Shown in pieces: positions 25,402 through 34,343 of a stretch of 64,000 nt of DNA. A program made the position numbers and the translations under genes. The notes beneath the pieces are model-generated. The model was not told the origin of the DNA and did no database searches. It saw only the letters and a list, made by a program, of their open reading frames with translations. How positions within the stretch are numbered: the first letter of the stretch is position 1; the number at the start of each line of letters is the position of its first letter. The DNA comes from JAFMJV01 sp963814315 (GTDB lineage: Bacteria > Chloroflexota > Limnocylindria > Limnocylindrales > CSP1-4), in NCBI GenBank assembly GCA_963814315.1, contig CAWFCG010000002.1, forward strand, positions 62,001 to 126,000. The letters run 5' to 3'.

Positions 25402-26358
25402 ATGAAGATGCTTCTCCTGCTCCCCGTGGTCACGCTAGCCGTCGCGGTTTCGTCCGCCGCGCCGGTCGTCGCCGACGATGACGCGGGCCGGGTCTCAGTG
25501 GTGGCCACGACCGAGGTGCTTGGATCGGTCGTCAACCAGCTGGCCGGAGACGTGGCAGACGTGACGGTCCTGATGAGCGGTGGGGTCGATCCTCATTCAT
25601 GGCAACCCTCGGCGCGCGATAGCCAGGTTCTGTTCGAGGCAGACCTCATCGTCGCCAACGGCCTGGATCTGGAGGAAGGCCTGGTCAGTGTGCTTGGGCA
25701 GGCTGAGGCCGACGGAGTGTCGGTCTTCCATGCCACCGACCATGTGGCACTGCGCGGCTCCGCGGGGGCTGAGGCGGGCAGCGACGGCGCCACGACGATG
25801 CCAGATCAGGACCACGCCACCGACGATGATCATGCCGCCGGCGACCCGCACTTCTGGCTTGATCCCCTGGCCATGCGGGACGTGGTGCTGGCTCTTGATC
25901 CCGTGCTGGCAGCAGCCGGCGTGGACTTGGGTGACCGGACAGCGGCACTCATCGCAGATCTGGAGGCGCTTGACGCCGAGCTGTCCGCGACGCTAGCGGT
26001 CGTGCCGGAGGATCAGAACCGACTGGTGACCGGGCACGGCGCGCTGGGCTACTTCGCTGATCGCTATGGCTTCGAGATCATCGGCACCGTGGTGCCCGGC
26101 TTGAGCTCTTCGGACGAGCCGTCCGCGCGTGAGATCGCGGCGCTCATCGAGGACATCAAGGCAGCCGGCTCCACGGCCGTCTTCACCGACGTGGGCACGC
26201 CGCAGTCGGTCGCTCGGGCCGTGGCCGACGAGACCGGTGCCATCGTCGTCGAGCTCCAGGTGGCGCAACTCCCCGACGGCGGCACCTACCAGGACCTGCT
26301 GCGGTCGCTGGCCGCTGCGGTCGCGGCTGCGCTCGTAGACCCTGTGGTGGATGCCTGA
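25402..26358 (+). CDS. znuA: Metal ABC transporter substrate-binding protein (ZnuA-like)
   Basis: A 318-aa exported cluster-9 binding protein for zinc or manganese. Residues 1-24 are a signal peptide. Metal ligands expected in this family are visible: His in GGVDPHSWQP, His in AAGDPHFWLDPLA, His in LVTGHGALGYFA, and an acidic ligand near VFTDVGTPQS. A loop with HATDDDHAAGD precedes the second His, similar to the His/Asp-rich loop of zinc-specific members. No permease or ATPase of the ZnuBC type is nearby, so partners must be encoded elsewhere. The alternative start is GTG 25396. Confidence 0.85.
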   Translation: MKMLLLLPVVTLAVAVSSAAPVVADDDAGRVSVVATTEVLGSVVNQLAGDVADVTVLMSGGVDPHSWQPSARDSQVLFEADLIVANGLDLEEGLVSVLGQAEADGVSVFHATDHVALRGSAGAEAGSDGATTMPDQDHATDDDHAAGDPHFWLDPLAMRDVVLALDPVLAAAGVDLGDRTAALIADLEALDAELSATLAVVPEDQNRLVTGHGALGYFADRYGFEIIGTVVPGLSSSDEPSAREIAALIEDIKAAGSTAVFTDVGTPQSVARAVADETGAIVVELQVAQLPDGGTYQDLLRSLAAAVAAALVDPVVDA

Positions 26359-26957
26359 TGGCCATCGAGCGCTGGGATGAACGCTACGCCGGACGGGAGT
26401 ACCTCTGGGATGTCGGCCCCAACCGATTCGTCGAGCGGCACCTCGCCGGCCTCACGCCCGGGCACGCCATCGACCTCGCTGCCGGGGAGGGGCGCAATGC
26501 CGTTTGGCTGGCGCGGCAGGGCTGGCACGTGGCAGCGGTCGACTTCTCCGCGGTCGGGCTGGCCAAGGCCGCACGTCTGGCGGCTGACAACGGCGTGGCC
26601 GAACGGGTCCAGACGGTGCAGGCTGACGCCCTCTCCTACCAGCCGCCCGGCCACGTTGACCTCGTCGTCATCTCCTATCTGCAGATCCCGCCCGACCAGC
26701 AGCGGCTCGTGCTTGAACATGCGGCGAGTTGGCTCGCTGTCGGCGGCTTGCTTCTCGTGATCGCGCATGATCGCTCCAACGTCGAGCATGGCTACGGTGG
26801 ACCGACCGACCCGGAGCATTGCTACGATCTCGACACCACCACCGAGGCCCTGGGCGGCCTGGAGATCCGCCTGGCTGAGGTTGCGGAGCGACCGGTCGAT
26901 ACCGACGAGGGTCCCCGCACTGCGCTTGACACGCTCGTCATCGCGACTCGTCCCTGA
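26358..26957 (+). CDS. Class I SAM-dependent methyltransferase
   Basis: A 199-aa soluble enzyme of the Methyltransf_25 type, similar in length to TehB/UbiE-like small methyltransferases. The N-terminus WDERYAGREYLWDVGPNRF is typical. Motif I is AIDLAAGEGRNAVWLA, motif II HVAAVDFSAVGL, and motif IV HVDLVVISYLQIP. The substrate is unknown; tellurite/thiopurine-like proteins share this opening. Its ATG shares one base with the znuA stop (TGATG), so it is probably co-translated with znuA. Confidence 0.82.
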   Translation: MAIERWDERYAGREYLWDVGPNRFVERHLAGLTPGHAIDLAAGEGRNAVWLARQGWHVAAVDFSAVGLAKAARLAADNGVAERVQTVQADALSYQPPGHVDLVVISYLQIPPDQQRLVLEHAASWLAVGGLLLVIAHDRSNVEHGYGGPTDPEHCYDLDTTTEALGGLEIRLAEVAERPVDTDEGPRTALDTLVIATRP

Positions 26958-26959
26958 GG

Positions 26960-27967
26960 CTAGAGCAAGACCGCCGCGCGTTCACCCAGGGCGATCAGTG
27001 CCAGATTCTCGTGGCGGCGAACGAATGACTCCCGGTCGCCGGCGGCCAGCCCTCCGTCGAGGAAGAGTGCGTTGAGCAGCAAGAAGGCACGCGCGAACAC
27101 CAGTCGGTCGACCTCGCCCGGCTCGTGCTCCACCCACGCTCGCTGTCGTTCGTAGCCCCGCCGAAAGGCTGCCGCCAGCGCCGGGTAGTCCTCGCGGTCG
27201 CGCACGTAGTAGAGCGAGGTGGCCACGTCCAGGATCGGTGCCGCCCACAGCAGGTCCTCGAAGTCGAACGGCGACAGCACTCCGTGCCAGGTCTTGACGT
27301 TCCACTGGTGCAGGTCCGCGTGCGTGACGATGGCTGAGCCCTGGCCGGCCAACGTGCTGAGCCGCGCCTCGGTCGCATCGGCGGCCTCGCGAAGCAGCCC
27401 CTGGAGGCCCAGCAGCTCGGCCGGGTCTTGCTCGAAGACCACGAGTGGCTCGCCGTAGGGGATGAGGTGATCGAACGTCGGCACCTCGAAGTCGGTCGGT
27501 GGCTTCCAAGTCGATGAGAACTGGTGCATCCTGCCCATCAACTCGCCCAGGGCGGCCCAACTCCCCGGGTTCATCCGCGATGCCAGGTTCGTGCCAGCGA
27601 GCCATCCGAAGACGACGCACTCGCGTGGCCTGGGGACGCCGGGCGTGCCCGCGAGCGTGACCAGCCCGCCGTCACGGTTTGCCAGGACCGTCGGCACAGC
27701 GATGCCGGTTTCGCTAGCCAGCGCGGTCATGAAGGCGACCTCCGAGCGCACTGGGCGTGGCAGGGCGCCAGGCACGGGCCGCGTGATGCGGATGACCCTG
27801 GGTCCCGTCGGCGTGTCGATACGGAACACGCCATTCCATTCATTGCTGATGAGTCGCAGCCCGCGCGTGTCGATCGCGTAGTTGCGCAGCGCCTCCGCCG
27901 CCAGGGGGCGCAGTCGGCGAGCTTGTCCGAGCACGGTCAGGTCGTGGAACGACCGCGCGCGGCTCAT
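26960..27967 (-). CDS. Aminoglycoside/choline-kinase-like phosphotransferase
   Basis: A 335-aa protein of the APH kinase-like fold. The ATP-binding lobe has FRIDTPTGPRVIRITRP, the catalytic loop is VTHADLHQWNVKTW (HxDxxxxN), and the metal Asp is in LSPFDFEDLLWA. Such kinases act on small molecules such as homoserine, choline, sugars or aminoglycosides; nothing here picks one. Its ATG overlaps the FetB-like gene by 4 bp, so it is the third gene of that operon. Confidence 0.8.
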   Translation of the reverse strand: MSRARSFHDLTVLGQARRLRPLAAEALRNYAIDTRGLRLISNEWNGVFRIDTPTGPRVIRITRPVPGALPRPVRSEVAFMTALASETGIAVPTVLANRDGGLVTLAGTPGVPRPRECVVFGWLAGTNLASRMNPGSWAALGELMGRMHQFSSTWKPPTDFEVPTFDHLIPYGEPLVVFEQDPAELLGLQGLLREAADATEARLSTLAGQGSAIVTHADLHQWNVKTWHGVLSPFDFEDLLWAAPILDVATSLYYVRDREDYPALAAAFRRGYERQRAWVEHEPGEVDRLVFARAFLLLNALFLDGGLAAGDRESFVRRHENLALIALGERAAVLL

Positions 27968-28743
27968 GTTGCTTTGTCGTTGGGGAGACGCAACTGGTGA
28001 GCAGAGGTGAAGAGGATCCGCCGCATGCCCAGGGCGACGACGCTGGTCGTCACTGCCACGGAGCCCAGCACCAGGTACATGATCACCACCTGTGCTTGCA
28101 CCGCACCGACGGGGGTCACGCCGGCCAGCAGCAGGCCCACCATCATGCCCGGCAGGAACACGATACCGACCGCCTTGGTCGTTTCGATCTGCGGGACGAG
28201 CGCGGTGCGCAGTGCCTCGCGTAGGTACGGCCTAGCTGCCTGAGAGGATGGCTGGCCGAGCGCGAGCCGGGCCTCGATCTCCAGGCGTTTGTCCTTGAAC
28301 TCGGCCATGATGCGACGCGTCACCAGCACGGTGGCCGTCATGGAGTTGCCGATCATCAGGCCGGCCAGGGGCACGACCGTACGGCCCTCGACGGGGAAGA
28401 CGCCGGCGCCGAACAGGACACCAAGCGTCACCACGGCCGACGCTGCGAACGCGGCCATCGACAGCAGCCACAGCCCCGGTACGTCAGGGATGCGCCGGTG
28501 CACGGTCCAGCCGGCGAAGATGACCATCACTGCCACCCACAGCCACGACAAGGCGATGGGCTGGCCGGGCGCGAGCATGGCCGCCAGGATCAGTCCCAGC
28601 AGCGCCAGCTGGATGAGCGCCCGGAGCGAGGCCTCGATGAGGTCGCGGCCAAGGCCAAGTCCGGCCCACCATGAGACAGCCACCGCGACCAGCACTAACA
28701 GGCCCGATGCGACGACGCCGAGCAGCTCGACCGGCCCGCTCAT
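27964..28743 (-). CDS. fetB: FetB-like (UPF0014/YbbM) iron exporter permease
   Basis: A 259-aa membrane protein with about seven segments. The family blocks PLAGLMIGNSMTATVLVTRR, ALGQPSSQAARPYLREALRT and KAVGIVFLPGMMVGLLLAGV are clear. In E. coli FetAB exports iron and protects from peroxide; transport direction here is by analogy. The ATPase gene lies 13 bp upstream and the kinase gene overlaps downstream. Confidence 0.88.
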   Translation of the reverse strand: MSGPVELLGVVASGLLVLVAVAVSWWAGLGLGRDLIEASLRALIQLALLGLILAAMLAPGQPIALSWLWVAVMVIFAGWTVHRRIPDVPGLWLLSMAAFAASAVVTLGVLFGAGVFPVEGRTVVPLAGLMIGNSMTATVLVTRRIMAEFKDKRLEIEARLALGQPSSQAARPYLREALRTALVPQIETTKAVGIVFLPGMMVGLLLAGVTPVGAVQAQVVIMYLVLGSVAVTTSVVALGMRRILFTSAHQLRLPNDKAT

Positions 28744-28756
28744 TCGACCGGCTCGA

Positions 28757-29443
28757 TCATGCGACCGCCACCACTCGGCCGGCTTGAAGCGTCACGCGTC
28801 GGTCCGCGATGCGTTCCACCTGCGCCAGGTCGTGGGTGACCCAGAGGATGGGCACGCCGTCGTCGGCCAGTCGTCGGGCCAACCCTTCGAGGAGGCGAGC
28901 GGCGGCCTCATCGAGCGAGGCCGTGGGCTCATCCGCCACCAGCACCCTCGGCCGCATCAGCAGTGTCCGGGCCAGACAGACACGCTGGGCCTCGCCCCCG
29001 GACAGTGTGGCCGAATCACGCGGCAGGAAATCGGCATCCAGGCCGACCGAGTCGAGCACGTTTCGGTGGCCATCAGGGTCCGTCACGCCGGTGGCGGCCA
29101 GATTGTCACCCACGCTGCCGTCGAACAGCGTCGGCCGCTGGAAGACCATGCCCACGGTACGGCGCAGTTGCAGCACGTCGAGCTCGCGCACATCGGTACC
29201 GCGAAGGCGCACCGTGCCGCTGGTCGCGTCCAACAACCGGTTGCATAGCCGCGTCAGGGAGGACTTGCCTGAGCCGGATGGCCCCAGCACCACGGTGATG
29301 CCGACGCCCGCGACCTCCAGCTCGACATCGCACAGCACCTCGCGCTGGCCGAAGCGAACGCCGACGCCATCGAAGGTGAAGATCGGACCATCGGGTTCGG
29401 CAGTCGGCAGAGGCTGGATCATGGTCGCCGCGTGGACGCTCAT
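28757..29443 (-). CDS. fetA: FetA-like ABC ATPase
   Basis: A 228-aa ATPase partner of the FetB-like permease. Walker A is LGPSGSGKSSLTRL, signature TLSGGEAQRVCLARTLL, Walker B VLVADEPTASLDEAA and H-loop WVTHDL. ATG 29443 gives an N-terminus of about 18 extra residues; ATG 29422 (MIQPLP) is an alternative. It is divergent from the PAP2 gene with a 20-bp gap, so promoters must overlap. Confidence 0.86.
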   Translation of the reverse strand: MSVHAATMIQPLPTAEPDGPIFTFDGVGVRFGQREVLCDVELEVAGVGITVVLGPSGSGKSSLTRLCNRLLDATSGTVRLRGTDVRELDVLQLRRTVGMVFQRPTLFDGSVGDNLAATGVTDPDGHRNVLDSVGLDADFLPRDSATLSGGEAQRVCLARTLLMRPRVLVADEPTASLDEAAARLLEGLARRLADDGVPILWVTHDLAQVERIADRRVTLQAGRVVAVA

Positions 29444-29448
29444 GGAGA

Positions 29449-29454
29449 TAGGCT
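29449..29454 (+). promoter_or_regulatory. -10-like box TAGGCT before the PAP2 gene
   Basis: TAGGCT ends nine nt before the ATG at 29464 and sits in the 20-bp gap between divergent genes. Confidence 0.4.
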
Positions 29455-29463
29455 AGCGGGTAG

Positions 29464-30177
29464 ATGACGACCGACTTGCCCGAGTCCGCCGAGACCGACA
29501 CCGACCAGACCGACCAGACCGACCAGACCGCCGCCGACCCGCCGATCGATGCCGCCGGTCCCGCGTACCGGCGCTGGGCCATCGTGTTCGCGGCAGTTGC
29601 CAGTCTCCTCATGGTGGTGATGGCCGTACCCCGGCTCGCCGATGCTGTGGCACCGCTCGACGACTGGTTCTGGCAAGTCGCGGTCGACAACGAGTACCCC
29701 GCGCTCGTCAACGCCGCGGAACTGCTTGCCTTGATCGGGGACACGTTGAGCATGACGGTCCTCGTGGTCGTGGGGTCGGTCGTGCTGGTCTGGCAGCGAC
29801 GCTGGTCGGCCCTGACTGTCTGGCTGGTTGTCTTCACGGCGGCCACCGCCCTCAACGTAGCCATCAAGGAGATCTACCAGCGACCTCGGCCCCCGCAGGG
29901 GTTGGTCGTGGAGCACACCTGGTCGTTCGCCTCGGGCCACTCGCTTACGGCGGCGGCGGTGGCGCTGATGCTGGTGCTGGTGTGGGTGCCGGCCGGCCCG
30001 CTCCGTCGTCCGCTGCTCGTGCTCGCTGCGGTCTACGCCTTGATCATGGCCGCGAGTCGGATCTATCTGCGCGTCCACTGGTTCACCGATACTGCGGCCG
30101 GCCTGGCCATCGGGGCGAGCACGGCGCTCGTGCTGGTGCTGCTCGCGGCCTGGTGGTCGGCGAGATCAGCCGCCTGA
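29464..30177 (+). CDS. PAP2-family membrane phosphatase
   Basis: A 237-aa membrane enzyme with six segments that removes phosphate from lipid phosphates such as undecaprenyl diphosphate or phosphatidate. All three signature motifs are intact: KEIYQRPRPP, SFASGHS and SRIYLRVHWFTD. The soluble N-terminus contains TDTDQTDQTDQT, encoded by a 9-bp tandem repeat around 29500-29530. ATG 29464 follows a -10-like box and no ribosome site. Confidence 0.88.
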   Translation: MTTDLPESAETDTDQTDQTDQTAADPPIDAAGPAYRRWAIVFAAVASLLMVVMAVPRLADAVAPLDDWFWQVAVDNEYPALVNAAELLALIGDTLSMTVLVVVGSVVLVWQRRWSALTVWLVVFTAATALNVAIKEIYQRPRPPQGLVVEHTWSFASGHSLTAAAVALMLVLVWVPAGPLRRPLLVLAAVYALIMAASRIYLRVHWFTDTAAGLAIGASTALVLVLLAAWWSARSAA

Positions 30178-30278
30178 GGCCGGCCACACTCAGCCCCCAC
30201 GCGGCCGCTTCCATTCGGGAAGCCGTGCCGCTATCGTGTCGCTCTCCCGGGTGACCGTCCGCGAAGGAGGAACAGCAG

Positions 30279-30767
30279 ATGCCGGCGATCCATCCCAGCC
30301 TCTGGTTCGACACGCAGGCACTGGAGGCGGCCGAGTTCTATGTCTCGGTCTTCCCCGACTCGCGCATCATCAAGGTCGATCGCTACGGCGAGGCCGGTCC
30401 ACGCGAGGCGGGTTCGGTCCTCACGGTGAGCTTCGAGCTGGACGGCCAGCGGCTGACCGCGATCAACGGCGGCCCTCAGTTCACCTTCGATGAGGCCATC
30501 TCGTTGCTCATCGACTGTGCTGACCAAGCCGAGGTCGACGACTACTGGGCAAAGCTCTCCGAGGGTGGTGAGGAGAGCATGTGCGGCTGGCTCAAGGACC
30601 GCTTCGGGCTTTCCTGGCAGGTCATCCCGCGGGAGCTCGAGCAGCTGCTGGGCGACCCTGACCCCGCCCGTGCCGCACGTGCCACCACGGCCATGTTGGG
30701 GATGCACAGGATCGACATTGCCGCCATTCGGCAAGCCGCTGACCAGGAGGCTACGCCAGGCGCATAG
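30279..30767 (+). CDS. VOC-superfamily protein, PhnB-like
   Basis: A 162-aa protein of the glyoxalase/bleomycin-resistance fold (PhnB / 3-demethylubiquinone-9 methyltransferase-like family). Typical blocks are HPSLWFDTQALEAAEFYVSV, ITAINGGPQFTFDEAISLLI with the T/S-rich turn, and WLKDRFGLSWQVIPRELEQL. The catalytic role is not known. ATG 30279 has AAGGAGG upstream. It converges on the dpp genes. Confidence 0.88.
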   Translation: MPAIHPSLWFDTQALEAAEFYVSVFPDSRIIKVDRYGEAGPREAGSVLTVSFELDGQRLTAINGGPQFTFDEAISLLIDCADQAEVDDYWAKLSEGGEESMCGWLKDRFGLSWQVIPRELEQLLGDPDPARAARATTAMLGMHRIDIAAIRQAADQEATPGA

Positions 30768-30775
30768 GGGCCCGG

Positions 30776-31549
30776 TCAGATCTGCGGCAGCCGCGGGACG
30801 GCCGCCAGCAGCTGCCGCGTGTACGCCTCGCTGGGTGCGCCGAGCACGCCGGAGGTCGTGCCCTGCTCGACGATCCGGCCCCCTTTCAGGACGATGGTGC
30901 GCTGACAGAGCGCGCCGACGACGCCGAGGTCGTGGGAGACCATGAGGACGGTCAGGTCCCGGCTGGCGCGCAGGTCGGCCAGCAGGTCGATCACCTGGCT
31001 GCGGGTGATGACATCGAGGGCGCTGACCGGTTCATCGGCAAGGAGGACTCGGGGTCGGCTGACGATGGCCCGGGCGATGGCGATGCGCTGGCGCTGCCCG
31101 CCGGAAAACTCATGTGGATAGCGAGAGGCGGCGTCAGCAGACAGTCCGACCGATTCGAGCGCCTCCGCGACGAGGGCAGCTGCCTCACGGCCGCTCGCGA
31201 TCCGCAATGACCGCACCGGTTCACCCACGATGCGACCGACGCGCTGACGCGGGTCGAGGGACGAGTAGGGGTCCTGGAAGACCGTCTGCACGCTGCGGCG
31301 GAAGGCACGGACCTGCGTACGGTTGCCAAGATCCAGCGGCTCGCCATCGAAGCGGATCAGGCCCGTGGTCGGCCTCAGCAGGCCGAGGAGCAGTCTGACC
31401 AGTGTCGTCTTGCCCGAGCCGGACTCGCCGACCAAGCCGGTGTTCTGTCCCGGTTCGATGCTGAACGAGACTCCCTGCACGGCGTACTGCCCAGCCTGCG
31501 CGCCCCGGTACGCGAAGCCCACCTCGTCGAGCCCCAGGATCGGTGTCAT
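30776..31549 (-). CDS. dppF: Oligopeptide-type ABC ATPase, second subunit
   Basis: A 257-aa ATPase of the Dpp/Opp group. Walker A is VGESGSGKTTLVRL, signature FSGGQRQRIAIARAI, Walker B VLLADEPVSALDV and H-loop VSHDL. It is the last gene of a minus-strand operon (B-C-D-F), overlapping the D gene by 4 bp. It lacks the C-terminal Cys cluster often seen in DppD/OppD, being shorter than usual (about 320). Confidence 0.85.
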   Translation of the reverse strand: MTPILGLDEVGFAYRGAQAGQYAVQGVSFSIEPGQNTGLVGESGSGKTTLVRLLLGLLRPTTGLIRFDGEPLDLGNRTQVRAFRRSVQTVFQDPYSSLDPRQRVGRIVGEPVRSLRIASGREAAALVAEALESVGLSADAASRYPHEFSGGQRQRIAIARAIVSRPRVLLADEPVSALDVITRSQVIDLLADLRASRDLTVLMVSHDLGVVGALCQRTIVLKGGRIVEQGTTSGVLGAPSEAYTRQLLAAVPRLPQI

Positions 31550-32358
31550 TCGTCGCTAGCCTGGGCGATGGAGGCTGCGAATCCAGCTTCGATCCGATAC
31601 GCGCTGGCGGCGAAGGCCGCGGTGTAGGGGTGCTGGGGCGACGCCAGGAGCTGTCCGATGCTCCCCCGTTCGACCGCCTCGCCGTCCTGCATGACCAGGG
31701 CATGGTCGGTCATGCGCGAGACGATAGCGAGGTCATGGCTCACGAAGATCATGGCCATGTCCCGATCCGCGACAAGGTGATCAAGGAGGTCGAGCACGTC
31801 GGATTGGACGGTCACGTCGAGGGCGGTGGTGGGCTCATCCGCGATCAGCAGTCGCGGACGACAGGCGAGGGCCATGGCGATGGCGACCCGCTGCCGTTGT
31901 CCGCCGGAGATCTCGTAGGAGCGTGAGCCGGCGATGCGTTCAGGCTCGGGAAGGTGCACCTCGTCGAGGGCATCCAGCACGGCTCGCTTGAGCGCCGAAC
32001 CGCGGAGGCCCTGGTGACGCGCGATGGGCTCCGCCACCTGGCGGCCCAGCTTCATCAACGGGTCGAGCGCGGTCAGTGGCTCCTGGAAGATGAAGGCACT
32101 CACGCGGCCCCGCAACGGCACCAGCTGCTTCTCGGCGGCACCTACGACCTGCGTGCTGTCGAGCACGACGCTGCCGGTCGCCTTCAGCCCCGTCGGAAGG
32201 AGCCCCATGATGGCGAATGCCGTAAGCGACTTCCCGGAACCGGATTCGCCGATCAGGCCAAGGCGTTCGCCGGCTGTGACGGAGAAGGAAACGTCCCGCA
32301 CGAGTAGGTCGCCGTCCGATGAGGTCACGCTGAGCGACGCGACCTCCAGCAGGCTCAT
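31546..32358 (-). CDS. dppD: Oligopeptide-type ABC ATPase, first subunit
   Basis: A 270-aa ATPase. Walker A is IGESGSGKSLTAFAI, signature ISGGQRQRVAIAMAL, Walker B LLIADEPTTALDV and H-loop FVSHDLAIV. The Q-loop region FIFQEPLTALDPLMKLGRQV is typical of Dpp/Opp. The C-terminus is short compared with other DppD proteins. It overlaps both neighbours by 4 bp. Confidence 0.86.
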   Translation of the reverse strand: MSLLEVASLSVTSSDGDLLVRDVSFSVTAGERLGLIGESGSGKSLTAFAIMGLLPTGLKATGSVVLDSTQVVGAAEKQLVPLRGRVSAFIFQEPLTALDPLMKLGRQVAEPIARHQGLRGSALKRAVLDALDEVHLPEPERIAGSRSYEISGGQRQRVAIAMALACRPRLLIADEPTTALDVTVQSDVLDLLDHLVADRDMAMIFVSHDLAIVSRMTDHALVMQDGEAVERGSIGQLLASPQHPYTAAFAASAYRIEAGFAASIAQASDE

Positions 32359-33278
32359 CGTGATCGAGCCTGTGTCGGGTCCGCGACATCCCTCAGCCCG
32401 TCGACCAGCAGATTGACGCCGATCACGAGGATCACGAGCACGACACCCGGGGCGATCGCTCCCAGGGGAGCGGTCACGACCGTGGACTGTGCCTCCTGCA
32501 ACAGTCGACCCCAGGATGAGTTGGGTGGCGGTGCGCCCAGCCCGAGGTATGAGAGGCTCGCCTCAGCGAGGACGGCGACACCGAACAACAGCCCCAGGTT
32601 GACGCTGATGGTGGGCCAGATATTGGGCAGGACGTGCTGCCAGACGATCCCGTGTGAGCTGGTTCCGGACGTGCGTGCAGCCGTGATGTACTGCTGCGCC
32701 AGGACTCGCTTGGAGACGATCCGCGTGAGCCGGGCCACGATAGCCGACACCGCCAGCCCGATGGCCACCGTCACCGTGACGAGCGAGGCCCCGGTCACGG
32801 CCACGAACAGCATGGCCAGCAAGAGCAACGGGAAGGCGATCATGATGTCCATGCCGGCGGACAACACGTCATCCACCCAGCCCGAGGCGAACGCTGCCGC
32901 CAGGCCGACCGTGACGCCGATGGCAGCACCGACCACAACGGCCCCAAGTCCGACGATGAGGGCGATACGGGCACCGACCATGAGCTGCGTGAAGAGGTCC
33001 CGACCCAGCCGGTCCGTGCCGAGCCAGTGTGCGATCGACGGACCCTCCAGGCGGCTGCCTGACGTGTCGCTCGGATCGTATGGCAGCCACGCCAGCGACA
33101 CGACCGCGATGAGCACGATGGTTCCGACCATGAGCAGGCCCACGATAAGGAGGAGGGAGCGGCGGCGGCGCCGCCTGTCGGGCGGACGCGTGTGGTCGGG
33201 AGCGGCCTCGGTCAAACCTGTGTCGGTCGGTCGTGCGTCCGGCGGATCAGCCTCCTCCGGATCGTTCGGCGCGCTCAT
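32355..33278 (-). CDS. dppC: Peptide-type ABC permease, DppC/OppC
   Basis: A 307-aa permease. A hydrophilic N-terminus rich in Asp, Pro and Thr precedes membrane segment 1 (RSLLLIVGLLMVGTIVLIAV), then GTDRLGRDLFTQLMVGARIA, the conserved DppC entry block, and five more segments. The EAA-like coupling loop is ITAARTSGTSSHGIVWQHVL. It overlaps the DppB-like gene by 4 bp. Confidence 0.87.
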   Translation of the reverse strand: MSAPNDPEEADPPDARPTDTGLTEAAPDHTRPPDRRRRRRSLLLIVGLLMVGTIVLIAVVSLAWLPYDPSDTSGSRLEGPSIAHWLGTDRLGRDLFTQLMVGARIALIVGLGAVVVGAAIGVTVGLAAAFASGWVDDVLSAGMDIMIAFPLLLLAMLFVAVTGASLVTVTVAIGLAVSAIVARLTRIVSKRVLAQQYITAARTSGTSSHGIVWQHVLPNIWPTISVNLGLLFGVAVLAEASLSYLGLGAPPPNSSWGRLLQEAQSTVVTAPLGAIAPGVVLVILVIGVNLLVDGLRDVADPTQARSR

Positions 33279-34234
33279 GGCGACCGTGACGTGTGGCGCA
33301 AGCGTGGATCGACCACACGCTGGGCAACGTCGGCGATGAAGCCCACGAGCAGCACCAGCATGGTGCTGACGAAGAGGATCCCCTGGATGTTCGGGTAGTC
33401 GTGTTGCGCGATGGCCTTGAGAAGCATGCTGCCAAGGCCGGGAAGCGCAAAGACGGCCTCGATGACCACAGCTCCCAGGAAGGTGGTGGCGAGCTCGATG
33501 CCGAGGATGGCGATGACCGGGATGGCGCCGTTGCGTAGGCCATGGCGGAGCATGGCCATCCCCATCGTGGACCCCATGGCGCGGGCGTTCCTGAGGTAGT
33601 CGCTGCCCATCACGTCGATGGTGGCACTGCGGACGTATCGCGACAGTGATCCGGCCATGACCAGGGCGACCGTCAGGACCGGCAGCGCGAGATGCGTAAG
33701 CGCCGCACCCGGGTCGGACCAGCCCTCCCGAGGGAAACCGCCGGCAGGCAAGGCTCGGAGCCGCAGGGAGAAGACGCCGATGAGCAGAATGCCCACCCAG
33801 AATGCCGGGATCGCGATGAACAGCTGTGAGAAGGCGGAGAGTGCGGCGCCATACCAGCGATCGGCCTTGTAGGCGGCGATGAAGCCCATCACCAGCGACA
33901 GCACGAAGGCAAGCCCGAAGGCCAGGAAGGTGAGGGGGATCGTCACGGCCAGCCGCGAGGCGACCTCCGGGGCCACCGGCAACGTGCTGATGAAGGAGCT
34001 TCCGAAATCAAGCGTGACCATGCCGCGGAACCAGACAGCGAACTGCTCGAGGATCGGCAGATCTGCCCCGACCTGGGCCCTCGCTGCGGCGATCTGCTCG
34101 GGCGTCGCCGAGACCGTCAGCAGCGCGTTGGCTGGGTCGCCGGGCAGCGCCCGGAGGAGGAGGAAGATCGCGACCATCGCGATAAGCAATGAGCCCACGA
34201 GGATGGCAGTGCGTCGCAGAAGATACTGGGCCAT
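33275..34234 (-). CDS. dppB: Peptide-type ABC permease, DppB/OppB
   Basis: A 319-aa permease with the DppB-type start QYLLRRTAILVGSLLIAMVA, six membrane segments and the EAA coupling loop DYLRNARAMGSTMGMAMLRH. It is the first gene after the binding protein and is separated from it by a strong hairpin. Confidence 0.88.
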   Translation of the reverse strand: MAQYLLRRTAILVGSLLIAMVAIFLLLRALPGDPANALLTVSATPEQIAAARAQVGADLPILEQFAVWFRGMVTLDFGSSFISTLPVAPEVASRLAVTIPLTFLAFGLAFVLSLVMGFIAAYKADRWYGAALSAFSQLFIAIPAFWVGILLIGVFSLRLRALPAGGFPREGWSDPGAALTHLALPVLTVALVMAGSLSRYVRSATIDVMGSDYLRNARAMGSTMGMAMLRHGLRNGAIPVIAILGIELATTFLGAVVIEAVFALPGLGSMLLKAIAQHDYPNIQGILFVSTMLVLLVGFIADVAQRVVDPRLRHTSRSP

Positions 34235-34302
34235 GTCTCGCTAGTCTGGTTGCCCTTCCTGGCTCAAGGTAGCGGCGGATCGCCGGCGTGCCGGCGGATC
34301 GG

Positions 34303-34336
34303 TCGGGGTCCCGTCGTTCGCGCGTCGGGACCCCGA
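34303..34336 (-). terminator. Intercistronic hairpin between the peptide-binding protein and permease genes
   Basis: TCGGGGTCCCG (34303-34313) pairs with CGGGACCCCGA (34326-34336) over 11 perfect bp. On the minus strand it follows the binding-protein stop, so it probably limits readthrough into the permease genes. Confidence 0.75.
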
Positions 34337-34343
34337 GGGTGCC

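Noticed and set aside
29500..29531. 9-bp tandem repeat as a possible regulatory array
   Set aside because: It is in frame inside the PAP2 gene and encodes the DQT repeats of the soluble N-terminus.
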